This document shows positions 28,234 to 35,933 of a DNA stretch of 64,000 nucleotides, one piece after another (within the stretch, counting starts at the first letter, position 1; each line of letters opens with the position of its first letter). This stretch comes from CAZJHX01 sp964545715. Its GTDB lineage: Bacteria; Myxococcota_A; UBA9042; GCA-2863065. The translations under genes and the position numbers were made by a program. Where the stretch lies: contig CAZJHX010000048.1 of assembly GCA_964545715.1 (NCBI GenBank), positions 1 to 64,000 of the forward strand. Direction: 5' to 3'. The notes below the pieces were generated by a model. That model saw only the letters and a list, made by a program, of their open reading frames with translations. It was not told the origin of the DNA and did not search any database.

Positions 28234-28802
28234 CACTCCGTTATGTCCCACACCATGTCGGCCCAGACCGAGCCCCACACATGCTTGAACTTGTCCCGTC
28301 CGGCCGCGTCGGCCGCGTCGTGTTCTGCGCGGTCCGTTTTGACACCCAGGCCGCCGGTCTGCACAAAGGCTCTAATCTTCTCGTTCTCGCCGCCGTCGAC
28401 GAAGACCCCGTGATAGCCGCAGGTGTCCAGGATGACCCCGGACACGCGACCATAGTTGACACGCGTCATGATGCGAGTGCACCGCGGGCACTTCAAATAC
28501 TGGACGCGGGTGTCTTTGGCGTCGAGCGCATAGGCTGCGACCTGAGCGCGTGACTGCGCACCGTCGTCCGGCATGGCCTTCTTTTCGATCGTGGCCTCGA
28601 GCTCGCCCTTGTCGTACCAGGTGCCGCCGCAGTTGGGGCAGCGGTCGACGACGATGGCCTGGGTCACGGCCTTGTCCATGGGGCCGCCGCAGCGACAGCA
28701 GAACAGCACCTCCTCGTCCGCCACCGGCTCGGGCGTGCCGCCGCAGTAGAGACATGGCCGGTTGCCCGGCACGCGCCGCTCACAGCCGCCACACCGAAAC
28801 AT
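28233..28802 (-). CDS. Double zf-TFIIB-type zinc-ribbon protein
   Basis: The 189-residue protein starts at ATG 28802, overlapping the MFS stop by one base; a longer frame runs into that gene and is rejected. It opens with a short zinc ribbon (MFRCGGCERR, CLYCGG) and then has two copies of the zf-TFIIB module. The first contains CCRCGGPMDKA and CPNCGGTWYDKGELE. The second contains KCPRCTRIMTRVNYGRVSG and DTCGYHGVFVDGGE. Such proteins are thought to bind metal or nucleic acid, but their roles are poorly known. No membrane segment is seen. It is flanked by a membrane transporter and a lipoprotein in one operon. Confidence 0.8.
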   Translation of the reverse strand: MFRCGGCERRVPGNRPCLYCGGTPEPVADEEVLFCCRCGGPMDKAVTQAIVVDRCPNCGGTWYDKGELEATIEKKAMPDDGAQSRAQVAAYALDAKDTRVQYLKCPRCTRIMTRVNYGRVSGVILDTCGYHGVFVDGGENEKIRAFVQTGGLGVKTDRAEHDAADAAGRDKFKHVWGSVWADMVWDITE

Positions 28803-30679
28803 CAGTGGCCGCCGCCGCTGCGGGGCTTGGCGTTCCAGATCTTGAGGCACAGCAGGAAGCCGATGATGGCAAACGGCAGCAGGAAGATCGGCCAATAGCT
28901 CCAGTCACGCGCGGTGATGTAGCCCAGCGCAAATGACTGGATGCCGGTGCCCAGATAGACCGCGCCGTCGATCACCCCGACCGCGGTCGCAGTGCCCTTC
29001 TTGCCGCCGAAGTCCATGCTGGCCGTGCCGCTGAGCAGGCCGTGGCTGCCGATCACGCACAGATAGATGAAGAAGGCGATGAATCCCAGCACCAGCGGAT
29101 TCAGCGTCTGGACAGGGCCCACCTTCATGAAGGTCGCTTTGAGCTCGCGTGTTTGCGGTGCATACGCCGGGTACGGGATCACCAGCGTCTTGTCGCCGCC
29201 CTCGCGCTCGATCAGGTACTGGTTCGCCGTGCCGTCGGTCTTCATCAGCTTTTGAACCTGGCCCCAGTCCTTGGGCTCTTCGCCGTTGACCGCTTTGATG
29301 ATGTCGCCCTTGCGTAGGCCGCCCTCGTAGGCCCAGGCGCCCTGCCAGTGCAACGCCACACGCTTTTCGCCGCCGATGTCCTGGTCTTTGAGTGTGACCA
29401 TGCTCTTGCGCAGCTTCAGCTCCTTCAGCGTCTCCTTGGTCGTGGTCAGGCTGATCTCCGTCTCACCTTCAACGCGCAGGACCTTGAGGCGATAGGTGCC
29501 CTCTTTCTCCAGCGTGGCGATGACACTGGAGCGGTCCTTTACCGCCTTGTCGTCGACCGCGATGATCCGGTCGCCGGTCTTCAGGCCCGCGGCGATCCCC
29601 GGCTTTACCGGCTCCTTGATCCAGCCGACCTCCGGCTTGGTGCCGCCCAGGGTGAAGATCATGACGACCACGGCGACCGCCATGCCGCCGTACAGCGCAC
29701 CGGCAGCCGGTCCGCGACGCGATTGGAACAGCTTGTCGGACACCAGGCCCGCAAAGGAGGCCCCGCCGACGCCGGCAAAGAAGAGGACCAGGCCCCAGTT
29801 GGCGCGCATGAAGTGGCTGCCGGGCAGGACCAGCTCGCTCTTCGCATACAGCACATACCAGTGCATGATGCCGTTGCGCAGGATGCCCGAGCAGAACTCG
29901 ATAGCCGCCACCGTCAGGATGATCGGGTTGGTCAGCAGCGCCTTGAGCAGCTCCATCGTCGGTATGGGGTCGTCGTTCTCTTCGTTGCCGATCTTGGCGG
30001 CGCCCGTGTCGAAGTCCTTCTGTCCGGCGTCGCTGGGCATATCCTTGACCAGCAACAGGTCGATCAGGAAGAAGCCGAACAAAGCCACCGCCGGAACAAA
30101 GAACACCCACCAGGTGGCGTCGACGCCGCCCGGGCCCTCGCCTTTGGACGCGCCGACGATTCGGAAGCCGACATCGAACGCCAGAAAGACCCCGGACGAG
30201 ATGATGGCGCCGAAGATCGCCGAGAAGCTGCCGCGTTCAGTGACGTGGAACCAGTTGGAGTTGACCTTGACGATGGCCACCGCGCCAAAGCTCTGGAAGT
30301 ACATGTTGGCGGCGTACAGGATGCCGATCATCGTGATCGCATCGCCCCCATCCCCGCCCCCCAGCAGATAGGCGCGGGTATACCAGCCCATCAACGCGTT
30401 GATCGCGCCCGAGCCCAGCGCCGACAAGAGGATCGCCTTGCGGCCTCCCATGCGGTCGGTGAGCGGCCCGTTGATCAAAAACGAGATGCCGTAGACGACG
30501 GATCCGACCCCGAAGATGACGCCGAATTGCTCCAGGCTCATCAGGTCCCCGAGCGCGCTCTTGGCGACGGTCAGATTGTACCGTCCCATGTACAGAAACG
30601 CATACGTGATCCCCAGCGGGGCCCAGTTGAAGAACCGGCGCCTCTTGAAGGCGCTGGAGTGGGCTATGGCTTGACTCAT
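28802..30679 (-). CDS. MFS (organophosphate:Pi antiporter-like) transporter with two inserted PDZ domains
   Basis: The 625-residue protein is about 190 residues longer than a normal 12-helix MFS transporter. Residues 1-345 carry the first block of helices with YMGRYNLTVAKSALGDLMSL and the cytoplasmic signature GPLTDRMGGRKA, as in the GlpT/UhpC group. Residues about 348-412 and 440-503 are two PDZ domains (PGIAAGLKTGDRIIAVDD and YEGGLRKGDIIKAVNGEEP). The remaining helices (about 524-615) close the transporter. The insert lies between transmembrane helices, so the PDZ pair would face one side of the inner membrane. Substrate and the role of the PDZ pair are unknown. It is first in the operon with the zinc-ribbon and PHP genes. 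Confidence 0.85.
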   Translation of the reverse strand: MSQAIAHSSAFKRRRFFNWAPLGITYAFLYMGRYNLTVAKSALGDLMSLEQFGVIFGVGSVVYGISFLINGPLTDRMGGRKAILLSALGSGAINALMGWYTRAYLLGGGDGGDAITMIGILYAANMYFQSFGAVAIVKVNSNWFHVTERGSFSAIFGAIISSGVFLAFDVGFRIVGASKGEGPGGVDATWWVFFVPAVALFGFFLIDLLLVKDMPSDAGQKDFDTGAAKIGNEENDDPIPTMELLKALLTNPIILTVAAIEFCSGILRNGIMHWYVLYAKSELVLPGSHFMRANWGLVLFFAGVGGASFAGLVSDKLFQSRRGPAAGALYGGMAVAVVVMIFTLGGTKPEVGWIKEPVKPGIAAGLKTGDRIIAVDDKAVKDRSSVIATLEKEGTYRLKVLRVEGETEISLTTTKETLKELKLRKSMVTLKDQDIGGEKRVALHWQGAWAYEGGLRKGDIIKAVNGEEPKDWGQVQKLMKTDGTANQYLIEREGGDKTLVIPYPAYAPQTRELKATFMKVGPVQTLNPLVLGFIAFFIYLCVIGSHGLLSGTASMDFGGKKGTATAVGVIDGAVYLGTGIQSFALGYITARDWSYWPIFLLPFAIIGFLLCLKIWNAKPRSGGGH

Positions 30680-30724
30680 GGCGGGCTTTTACCCCGCCGG
30701 CCAGCCAGCGGCAAGACTCATCGA

Positions 30725-31948
30725 CTACTGTCGGTCGTAACCGTGAAGCAGCGCGCGTGCCAGGTCGTCCGCCAGCGCGAAATAGCCGCGGGTCGTCAGG
30801 TGCACATAGTCCTTTCGCGCCAGCGGCGGGTCGGCGCGATGCCAGCGCACGATGGACAGCGGCCCGCCCATGGAGCGCACGGAGTCCCAGAAGCCGCAGC
30901 GATAGCGGGCGCCGATGCGACGCTGTGAGCGGATGATGTCGTCTGTGCGCGGGCGATGCCGCACCTTGCCGCGGCGCCGCTTGACGGGGCGATCGGTCGG
31001 ACCCACCAGCACGCAGGAGGCGTTGGGCACCGCGACGCGCAGCCGCTCAAGCACTTTGCTCAGCTGCGACTCATAGTGCTTGATCGACACGTTGGTGTCG
31101 CCCGCCTCGTTGGTGCCGTAGGCCAGCAGAACCAGATCAGGCGCCCGGCGCCGGATCTGAGCGCGCCACAGCGCTTCGTTCCATCTCAAATGTACGGAGG
31201 CGCGGGCGCCGCGGATGCCCAGAGAGTCCACGACCACGCCCGGTGCGCCGCGCTCCATCACGGTACCCAGAAGGCGCACCTCGCCGTCTCCGACGGGGCG
31301 GATCTCCAAGCGATGCGGCCCGTCCTGTACCCGGATGCTGCGCACGCCGAGACCCAGCTCAAGCGCGCCCGTGCGCACGCGCATGTAGTGGTTGCCGTCC
31401 ACCGAGATGTCGAAGCTGCCGCCCTGCGTCTGACGAAGATAGAACACCTCGAAGCGCGAGACGTTTTTGCCGAACGCGGACTTCTTGGAGGTGGCGACAG
31501 CGCCGAAGTCGGCTTTGTCGGCGCTGGAGACCGAGAAGCCGGCCAGCCCGTACAGCCCGTCCTTGCGGGAGTCGCGCCGGTACGCTTTGTCGGTGAACCA
31601 GCCGTCGCTGCTCTCCAGCTGGGCGTCCATGTGCCGATATCCGCGCCAGGGACGGGCCGGCATGATGTAGCCGTGGCCGGCGTCGCCGAAGCGGTTTTGA
31701 AAAAACTGCCGCAGGTATCCGGTGAAGATGTCCGCCTCGGTGTGCGAGGCCCCGTATTGCAGGATGCGCGTCTGCCCGATGCCGCCTGCGGTGCGTCGCA
31801 GCGAGCGATGAAAGCGCGTCAGGGCGTGTCCATCGCGGTCAAAGATGGGCGTGAACGACGGCTTGGTCGCCGACGCCGGCTGTGCGCACCCCACCGCCAC
31901 CAGGGTGGTGATGACGGCCAGCGCGTACACGGGTCGGGTCAGGGGCAC
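30725..31948 (-). CDS. SGNH/GDSL-type hydrolase lipoprotein
   Basis: The 407-residue protein starts MPLTRPVYALAVITTLVAVGC, a lipoprotein signal with lipobox VAVGC. It has the SGNH blocks: block I LQYGASHTEAD (nucleophile Ser), a Gly block near DSLGIRGARAS, block III AYGTNEAGD, and block V DYVHLTTRGY with the catalytic Asp-His. A beta-rich insert separates blocks I and III. These enzymes remove acyl or acetyl groups from lipids, sugars or peptidoglycan; the extracytoplasmic location fits an envelope substrate but this is inference. It is 45 bp upstream of the MFS-PDZ operon start on the opposite relative side and shows no overlap with neighbours. Confidence 0.83.
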   Translation of the reverse strand: MPLTRPVYALAVITTLVAVGCAQPASATKPSFTPIFDRDGHALTRFHRSLRRTAGGIGQTRILQYGASHTEADIFTGYLRQFFQNRFGDAGHGYIMPARPWRGYRHMDAQLESSDGWFTDKAYRRDSRKDGLYGLAGFSVSSADKADFGAVATSKKSAFGKNVSRFEVFYLRQTQGGSFDISVDGNHYMRVRTGALELGLGVRSIRVQDGPHRLEIRPVGDGEVRLLGTVMERGAPGVVVDSLGIRGARASVHLRWNEALWRAQIRRRAPDLVLLAYGTNEAGDTNVSIKHYESQLSKVLERLRVAVPNASCVLVGPTDRPVKRRRGKVRHRPRTDDIIRSQRRIGARYRCGFWDSVRSMGGPLSIVRWHRADPPLARKDYVHLTTRGYFALADDLARALLHGYDRQ

Positions 31949-31998
31949 CTAGTGTTGATAATGGACGCCTTGCGCGCCGTCAAAGTATGCTTCGCGGC

Positions 31999-32916
31999 AT
32001 GTTCTGTGGGCGCTGCGGTGAGGACAATCCGGATGTGAACCGCTTCTGCTTTGAGTGCGGCGCTCGACTCTTCTCTCCGCGCACGGATCCGGGCGGCCCG
32101 CTGACGGACGAGGTGTCAGCGCGTCTCGCCGGGTTCGACGGCCTCCCGACGCCGTCGATCGAGTGGCCGGAGGACTTGCCCAGAGAGGTGACGGGCGACG
32201 ACGGCGCCCGCCTGCTGCTGGTGCCCGCCGGCTTCTTCTACATGGGCGAGCGAAAGCGAAAAAAGGACGAGCGCCCGCACCGGCTGGTCTACCTGGACAG
32301 CTACTACATCGACGAGACGCCCGTGACCAACAAGCAGTACGCCGATTACGTCGATCGCGCCGGCGTCCGTGCCCCCCCGGAGCTCAACCGCAAGGCCGCG
32401 GGCTGGGAGACGCTGCCGGTTACGTCCGTCACCTGGGAGGAGGCCGGTGCCTATGCGCGCTGGGCTCAGCGGCGTCTGCCCACGGAGGCAGAGTGGGAGA
32501 AGGCGGCGCGCGGCATCGACTCGCGTGTGTGGCCCTGGGGCGACACGGATCCCGGCGGGCACGAGCCACCGCTGGCCCATTACGGCGACGAGCAGGGAAC
32601 ACCGGGCGCCGTCGGCCGGTTTGTGGAGGGGCGCAGCCCGTACGGCGCGCTTGATATGGCCGGGAACGTCTGGGAATGGTGTCAGGACCAATACGACCAG
32701 TTCTACTACCCGCGCAGCGCACCCCGAAACCCGCGCTGCGACGACGGAGATCCGCGCTATCGCGTGCTGCGTGGCGGCGCCTGCACCTACTCCGCCTTCA
32801 CCATGCGCACCAGCTACCGGGGCTGGAACCTGCCCCACATGCGCGTTCCGGTGTACGGCTTTCGCTGCGCCGTGGACGTGCGCCGCTTCCGCAAGAAGCC
32901 CAAAAAGGACTCATGA
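31999..32916 (+). CDS. Zinc-ribbon plus formylglycine-generating-enzyme-like (SUMF1) domain protein
   Basis: The 305-residue protein begins with a zinc ribbon using C3, C6, C17 and C20 (MFCGRCGEDN, FCFECGARL). Residues about 68-295 are an FGE-sulfatase domain: VPAGFFYMGE, YIDETPVTNKQYADYV, RRLPTEAEWEKAARG, YGALDMAGNVWEWCQDQY and LRGGACTYSAFTMRTSYR. The paired active-site cysteines of true formylglycine-generating enzymes are not both present, so it may be a binding or regulatory relative. A start four codons upstream (31987) is possible. The stop overlaps the following ChaN-like gene by 4 bp, so the two are coupled. Confidence 0.83.
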   Translation: MFCGRCGEDNPDVNRFCFECGARLFSPRTDPGGPLTDEVSARLAGFDGLPTPSIEWPEDLPREVTGDDGARLLLVPAGFFYMGERKRKKDERPHRLVYLDSYYIDETPVTNKQYADYVDRAGVRAPPELNRKAAGWETLPVTSVTWEEAGAYARWAQRRLPTEAEWEKAARGIDSRVWPWGDTDPGGHEPPLAHYGDEQGTPGAVGRFVEGRSPYGALDMAGNVWEWCQDQYDQFYYPRSAPRNPRCDDGDPRYRVLRGGACTYSAFTMRTSYRGWNLPHMRVPVYGFRCAVDVRRFRKKPKKDS

Positions 32917-33926
32917 GAGCGCTGATCATCGCCTTGCTGCTCTCCGGCTGCGGCACCACGGGCGCCGTGATCGGTACGCCCGCCCCCACCACCGACGGTC
33001 AGCGGCTGATCGTGGACGTGACCAGCGGTGAGGTGCTGACCCGGGAGCGCGCAGTGGCCCGTCTCATGGCCGCCCGTCACGTCTATGTGGGCGAGCAGCA
33101 CGGCAGCGCCACACACCACCGGGTGCAGCTGGAGGTGCTGGAGGCCATGCGCAGCGCCGGCGCCGATCTCGCCATCGGCATCGAGTGGCTGCCCATCGAG
33201 GCGCAGCCCGCCGTGGACGCCTGGTTCAGCGGCGCCATCGACGAGGAGGCCTTCTTGAAGCAGGCCGACTGGAAGCGCAACTGGGGCCACGCCTGGGACC
33301 AATATGGCCTGATCCTGCGCTGGGCGCGGCGTCACGGCGTGCCGGTCTGGGCGCTGAACGTGGACCGCTCGGTGCCCAAAGCCGTCGCCTCGCACGGGCC
33401 CAAATACGTCAGCAAGGCGATCAAGGCCAAGCTGCCGCCGATGGACACCGCCAACGAGCCGCACCGCCGCTTCTTCAAGGCCATGATGGAGCGCGTCGCC
33501 CACGCGCATCGCGGCCACAAACACCGCCGTCCCCACAAGCATCATGCCCCCCGCAAGGGTCATCGCCATCAAAAGCCCGTGCACAAGCACCCGCTGCTGC
33601 CCAAGATGGAGCGCTACTACCTGGCGCAGGTCTCTCGCGACGAGACGATGGCCCAGACCCTGGCGCGGCAGCTGAAGGCCACGCCGGCGCGCACGGCGGT
33701 CGTATTTGCGGGCCTGGGCCACATCGATCACGGCTACGGCATCCCGCTGCGCGCCCGAAAGCTGCTGGGTGAGGGCTTCGAGATCGTCCTGCCGGTCGAG
33801 AACAACAAGATGAGCGAGCAGGGCCTGCTGCTGAACAAGAAGGCCTATCCGGCCAAGCGCGCCGACCTGCTCTGGGAAGCGCCGCCGGTCGGAGGCGCCA
33901 GCGCTGCGTTTATCGGCCGGCATTGA
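32913..33926 (+). CDS. ChaN-like haem-binding lipoprotein with His-rich insert
   Basis: The 337-residue protein starts at ATG 32913 (AGGA 5 nt upstream), overlapping the FGE-like gene stop. MRALIIALLLSGCGTTG is a lipoprotein signal. The fold is ChaN/TraB-Tiki-like: VYVGEQHGSATHH, AIGIEWLPIEAQPAVD, and the C-terminal VVFAGLGHIDHGYGIPLRA. ChaN proteins bind haem or other ligands at the envelope. An insert at about residues 197-226 carries 11 His in 30 residues together with many Lys and Arg; the usual family lacks such a stretch. It may bind metal or haem. Function beyond the family is not known. Confidence 0.78.
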   Translation: MRALIIALLLSGCGTTGAVIGTPAPTTDGQRLIVDVTSGEVLTRERAVARLMAARHVYVGEQHGSATHHRVQLEVLEAMRSAGADLAIGIEWLPIEAQPAVDAWFSGAIDEEAFLKQADWKRNWGHAWDQYGLILRWARRHGVPVWALNVDRSVPKAVASHGPKYVSKAIKAKLPPMDTANEPHRRFFKAMMERVAHAHRGHKHRRPHKHHAPRKGHRHQKPVHKHPLLPKMERYYLAQVSRDETMAQTLARQLKATPARTAVVFAGLGHIDHGYGIPLRARKLLGEGFEIVLPVENNKMSEQGLLLNKKAYPAKRADLLWEAPPVGGASAAFIGRH

Positions 33927-33951
33927 CCTCGGTCAGTAAGCCCGTTCGAGC

Positions 33952-33980
33952 TTGAAAAAAACGCCGATTTCCGCTATGGT
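33952..33980 (+). promoter_or_regulatory. Sigma-70-type promoter for caspase-like gene
   Basis: TTGAAA at 33952-33957 and TATGGT at 33975-33980 are separated by 17 bp, a near-consensus spacing. The predicted transcript would start near 33987, giving a leader of about 27 nt with GGGAG at 34001-34005, 8 nt before the ATG at 34014. It separates the caspase-like and propeller genes from the FGE/ChaN pair. Confidence 0.5.
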
Positions 33981-34013
33981 TGCAGGCACCTACGGACCCA
34001 GGGAGTCCTTCTC

Positions 34014-34766
34014 ATGTATCAGCCAAAGACCGACGTGACGACCCAGGCCGATCGTTCGGGAGCGGCCCAGCCGTCAAGCCGGCAGGCCATCCAGAAGTCG
34101 CTGCGCGGCACAAGCTACGCCGAGGGCGCGGCGCAGCTGAAGCCGGACGACACGCTCAAGGCCAAGAAGAAGGCGGGCGCCGTGACGGTCGTGGGTACCG
34201 GCGCGCGCAGAACGTACGTACCCAAAAAGCCCAACGGCAAGACGCTGTATTTCTTCTTTGGTCTGAAGGGCAACAAGAAGGACCTCGGCATCCGCGACGA
34301 CCTGGACAACTCGATCGAAGACGACATCGCCTCCGCGGTGTTGCAGGGCTTCACCGTCACCTACGATCGAGCCGGCACCAAGGCTGATTTCCTGGCCGCG
34401 CTGTACGACTCCAACTGCTTCGGCTTGTACTGGTGCGGCCACGGCTACATGGACGGGACAATCCAGTCGAGCGCCGGTGCCAAGATACGACCCTCTGACA
34501 TCGACAAGACCAAGGTGTCCAGCAACATCCAATACCTCATCCTTGTCGCGTGCGGCAGCGGCGTTGCCGCCAAGGCCTGGAAGGCGGCTGTAGGAGCCCA
34601 ATGCCGGTTCCAAGGCTGGGTGAAGGCGGTCAACTTGAACCAGGTGAAGGACTTCAACACGGACTCGATCCTGGACAAGTACGTGGGCCACACCGGTACC
34701 GACGAGAGCATGGAGCTGGATGACTACATCGCGGTCGCCGCACGCGCCAAGAAGAAGACGAAGTAG
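34014..34766 (+). CDS. Caspase/CHAT-like cysteine protease-fold protein with SLRG...YxxG N-terminal motif
   Basis: The 250-residue protein lacks a signal peptide. Residues 29-44 read SLRGTSYAEGAAQLKP, a short motif placed in an otherwise polar, disordered N-terminus (residues 1-75). The core resembles a caspase-like fold: a strand KTLYFFFGLKG, then a His in WCGHGYMDG (H143) and a Cys in ILVACGSG (C180), the His-Cys dyad order of CHAT and caspase families. The helix FLAALYDSNC precedes the His strand. If active it would be a cysteine protease; substrate and trigger are unknown. It has its own promoter and is followed directly by a gene for a secreted propeller-like protein. Confidence 0.68.
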   Translation: MYQPKTDVTTQADRSGAAQPSSRQAIQKSLRGTSYAEGAAQLKPDDTLKAKKKAGAVTVVGTGARRTYVPKKPNGKTLYFFFGLKGNKKDLGIRDDLDNSIEDDIASAVLQGFTVTYDRAGTKADFLAALYDSNCFGLYWCGHGYMDGTIQSSAGAKIRPSDIDKTKVSSNIQYLILVACGSGVAAKAWKAAVGAQCRFQGWVKAVNLNQVKDFNTDSILDKYVGHTGTDESMELDDYIAVAARAKKKTK

Positions 34767-35609
34767 GTGTGCAACAGGTCTCTCTCGGCCGCGTGCGTGC
34801 TCCTGTCGCTCGCCGCAACACCACGTGTCGCTAAGACAACACCACCGGACAAGGTAATGATGAAGACCACGCTCCCGGGAATTCTTGGCGTCCACGCCCT
34901 TACGATCGATGCCGGAGGCGGCGTACTGCTGATCTCCTCCGACGCTGCCCTCTACCGCGTGGGCACGGACGGGAAGTCCGCTCGCGTTCCGGTGTCCATC
35001 GACGGCCAGTCAGCGGATGTCTGGAATGTTGCGCTCGACCACAGTGCCGCGACCTGGTTGGTCGCCGCGGGCAGCGACGGCGTCAACAAAGCGGGCAAGC
35101 TGGGAGCCGACGGCGCCCTGAAGCCAATCGACCTGGGGGGCAAAGAGCCGCGTCAATTGACCTGGGGCGCTCGCGAACTCTGGTTCACCGCGACGGACAC
35201 GACACTGAATCGCTGGACGGCCGAAAAGGGCGCGACCGCGGCCGGCGATGCCCGGTGCAACGCAGTCATCGCCAGCGCCGACGGCGCCCACGTCGCGGTC
35301 CGGCGAACGCCCTCGGACGCTGTTTTCCTTACCCCGTCCAGCGGGCCGTTGACATGGACGTCGCTGCGCCCGTCCGTCTCCGGAGAGCTGGTCTCGATCT
35401 CGAATGCGGGCGAGCTGACATTCCTTGAGCTGGGCGTCTGGCGGGACGGGCCGCCGCCGGACAGTCAGCTGCTGCGGGCGGCAAGGAACGGCGAGCCGGT
35501 GTTGCTGCGCAAGGGCCCCTATCTGCGCGCAGCGATTCGAGGCTCCAGGCTGGCGCTCGCCGGCCGTGGCAAGGCGGGACTGGTGCTGGAGGTCGTCGAG
35601 CTGCGCTGA
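34767..35609 (+). CDS. Secreted beta-propeller-like protein
   Basis: The 280-residue protein starts at a GTG placed right after the caspase-like stop codon. MCNRSLSAACVLLSLAATPR is a likely signal peptide. The rest is a series of beta-rich segments of about 40 residues (VLLISSDAALYRVGTDGKSA, WLVAAGSDGVNKAGKLGADG, LTWGARELWFTATDTTLNRW), the pattern of a small beta-propeller. No catalytic motif is visible. The immediate adjacency to the caspase-like gene suggests a functional link, which is inference. Confidence 0.62.
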   Translation: MCNRSLSAACVLLSLAATPRVAKTTPPDKVMMKTTLPGILGVHALTIDAGGGVLLISSDAALYRVGTDGKSARVPVSIDGQSADVWNVALDHSAATWLVAAGSDGVNKAGKLGADGALKPIDLGGKEPRQLTWGARELWFTATDTTLNRWTAEKGATAAGDARCNAVIASADGAHVAVRRTPSDAVFLTPSSGPLTWTSLRPSVSGELVSISNAGELTFLELGVWRDGPPPDSQLLRAARNGEPVLLRKGPYLRAAIRGSRLALAGRGKAGLVLEVVELR

Positions 35610-35623
35610 GCGCGGGGCGCCGG

Positions 35624-35923
35624 CTATCGCGTGAAGTTCCAGGCCTTGATGCAGGCCATCTTCGGCTGCAGGTAGTCGTCCACGTACGCGCGGTGGTCCG
35701 GGTGCGCCAGGTACGGCGCGATGTCGTCCACGCTGTCGAAGTGCGCCAGGATCTCGATGTCCCAGCTGGCCGCCGACTGCTCGTCGGCAGGCAGGCCCAC
35801 CGCCACGTTCTTCAGACCGGGGATCGAAGGCAGCACCTGCCGGGAGTACTCGGCGACCTCGGCGCGTGTGGCGTCGTTGGCGTGCTCGTCGTGAAGCTTG
35901 ATCAGTACGATGCGCTCAATCAT
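35624..35923 (-). CDS. Dabb-family (stress-responsive alpha-beta barrel) protein
   Basis: The 99-residue protein has the Dabb pattern: MIERIVLIKLHDEHANDATR at the start, IPGLKNVAVGLP, WDIEILAHFDSVDDIAPYLA and HPDHRAYVDDYL. These are ferredoxin-like dimeric barrels, some of which act as small-molecule enzymes or stress proteins; the role is not known. It is transcribed 10 bp downstream on the minus strand from the response-regulator gene's end and may share its operon. It is convergent with the propeller gene. Confidence 0.88.
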   Translation of the reverse strand: MIERIVLIKLHDEHANDATRAEVAEYSRQVLPSIPGLKNVAVGLPADEQSAASWDIEILAHFDSVDDIAPYLAHPDHRAYVDDYLQPKMACIKAWNFTR

Positions 35924-35933
35924 GGCCGGGACA

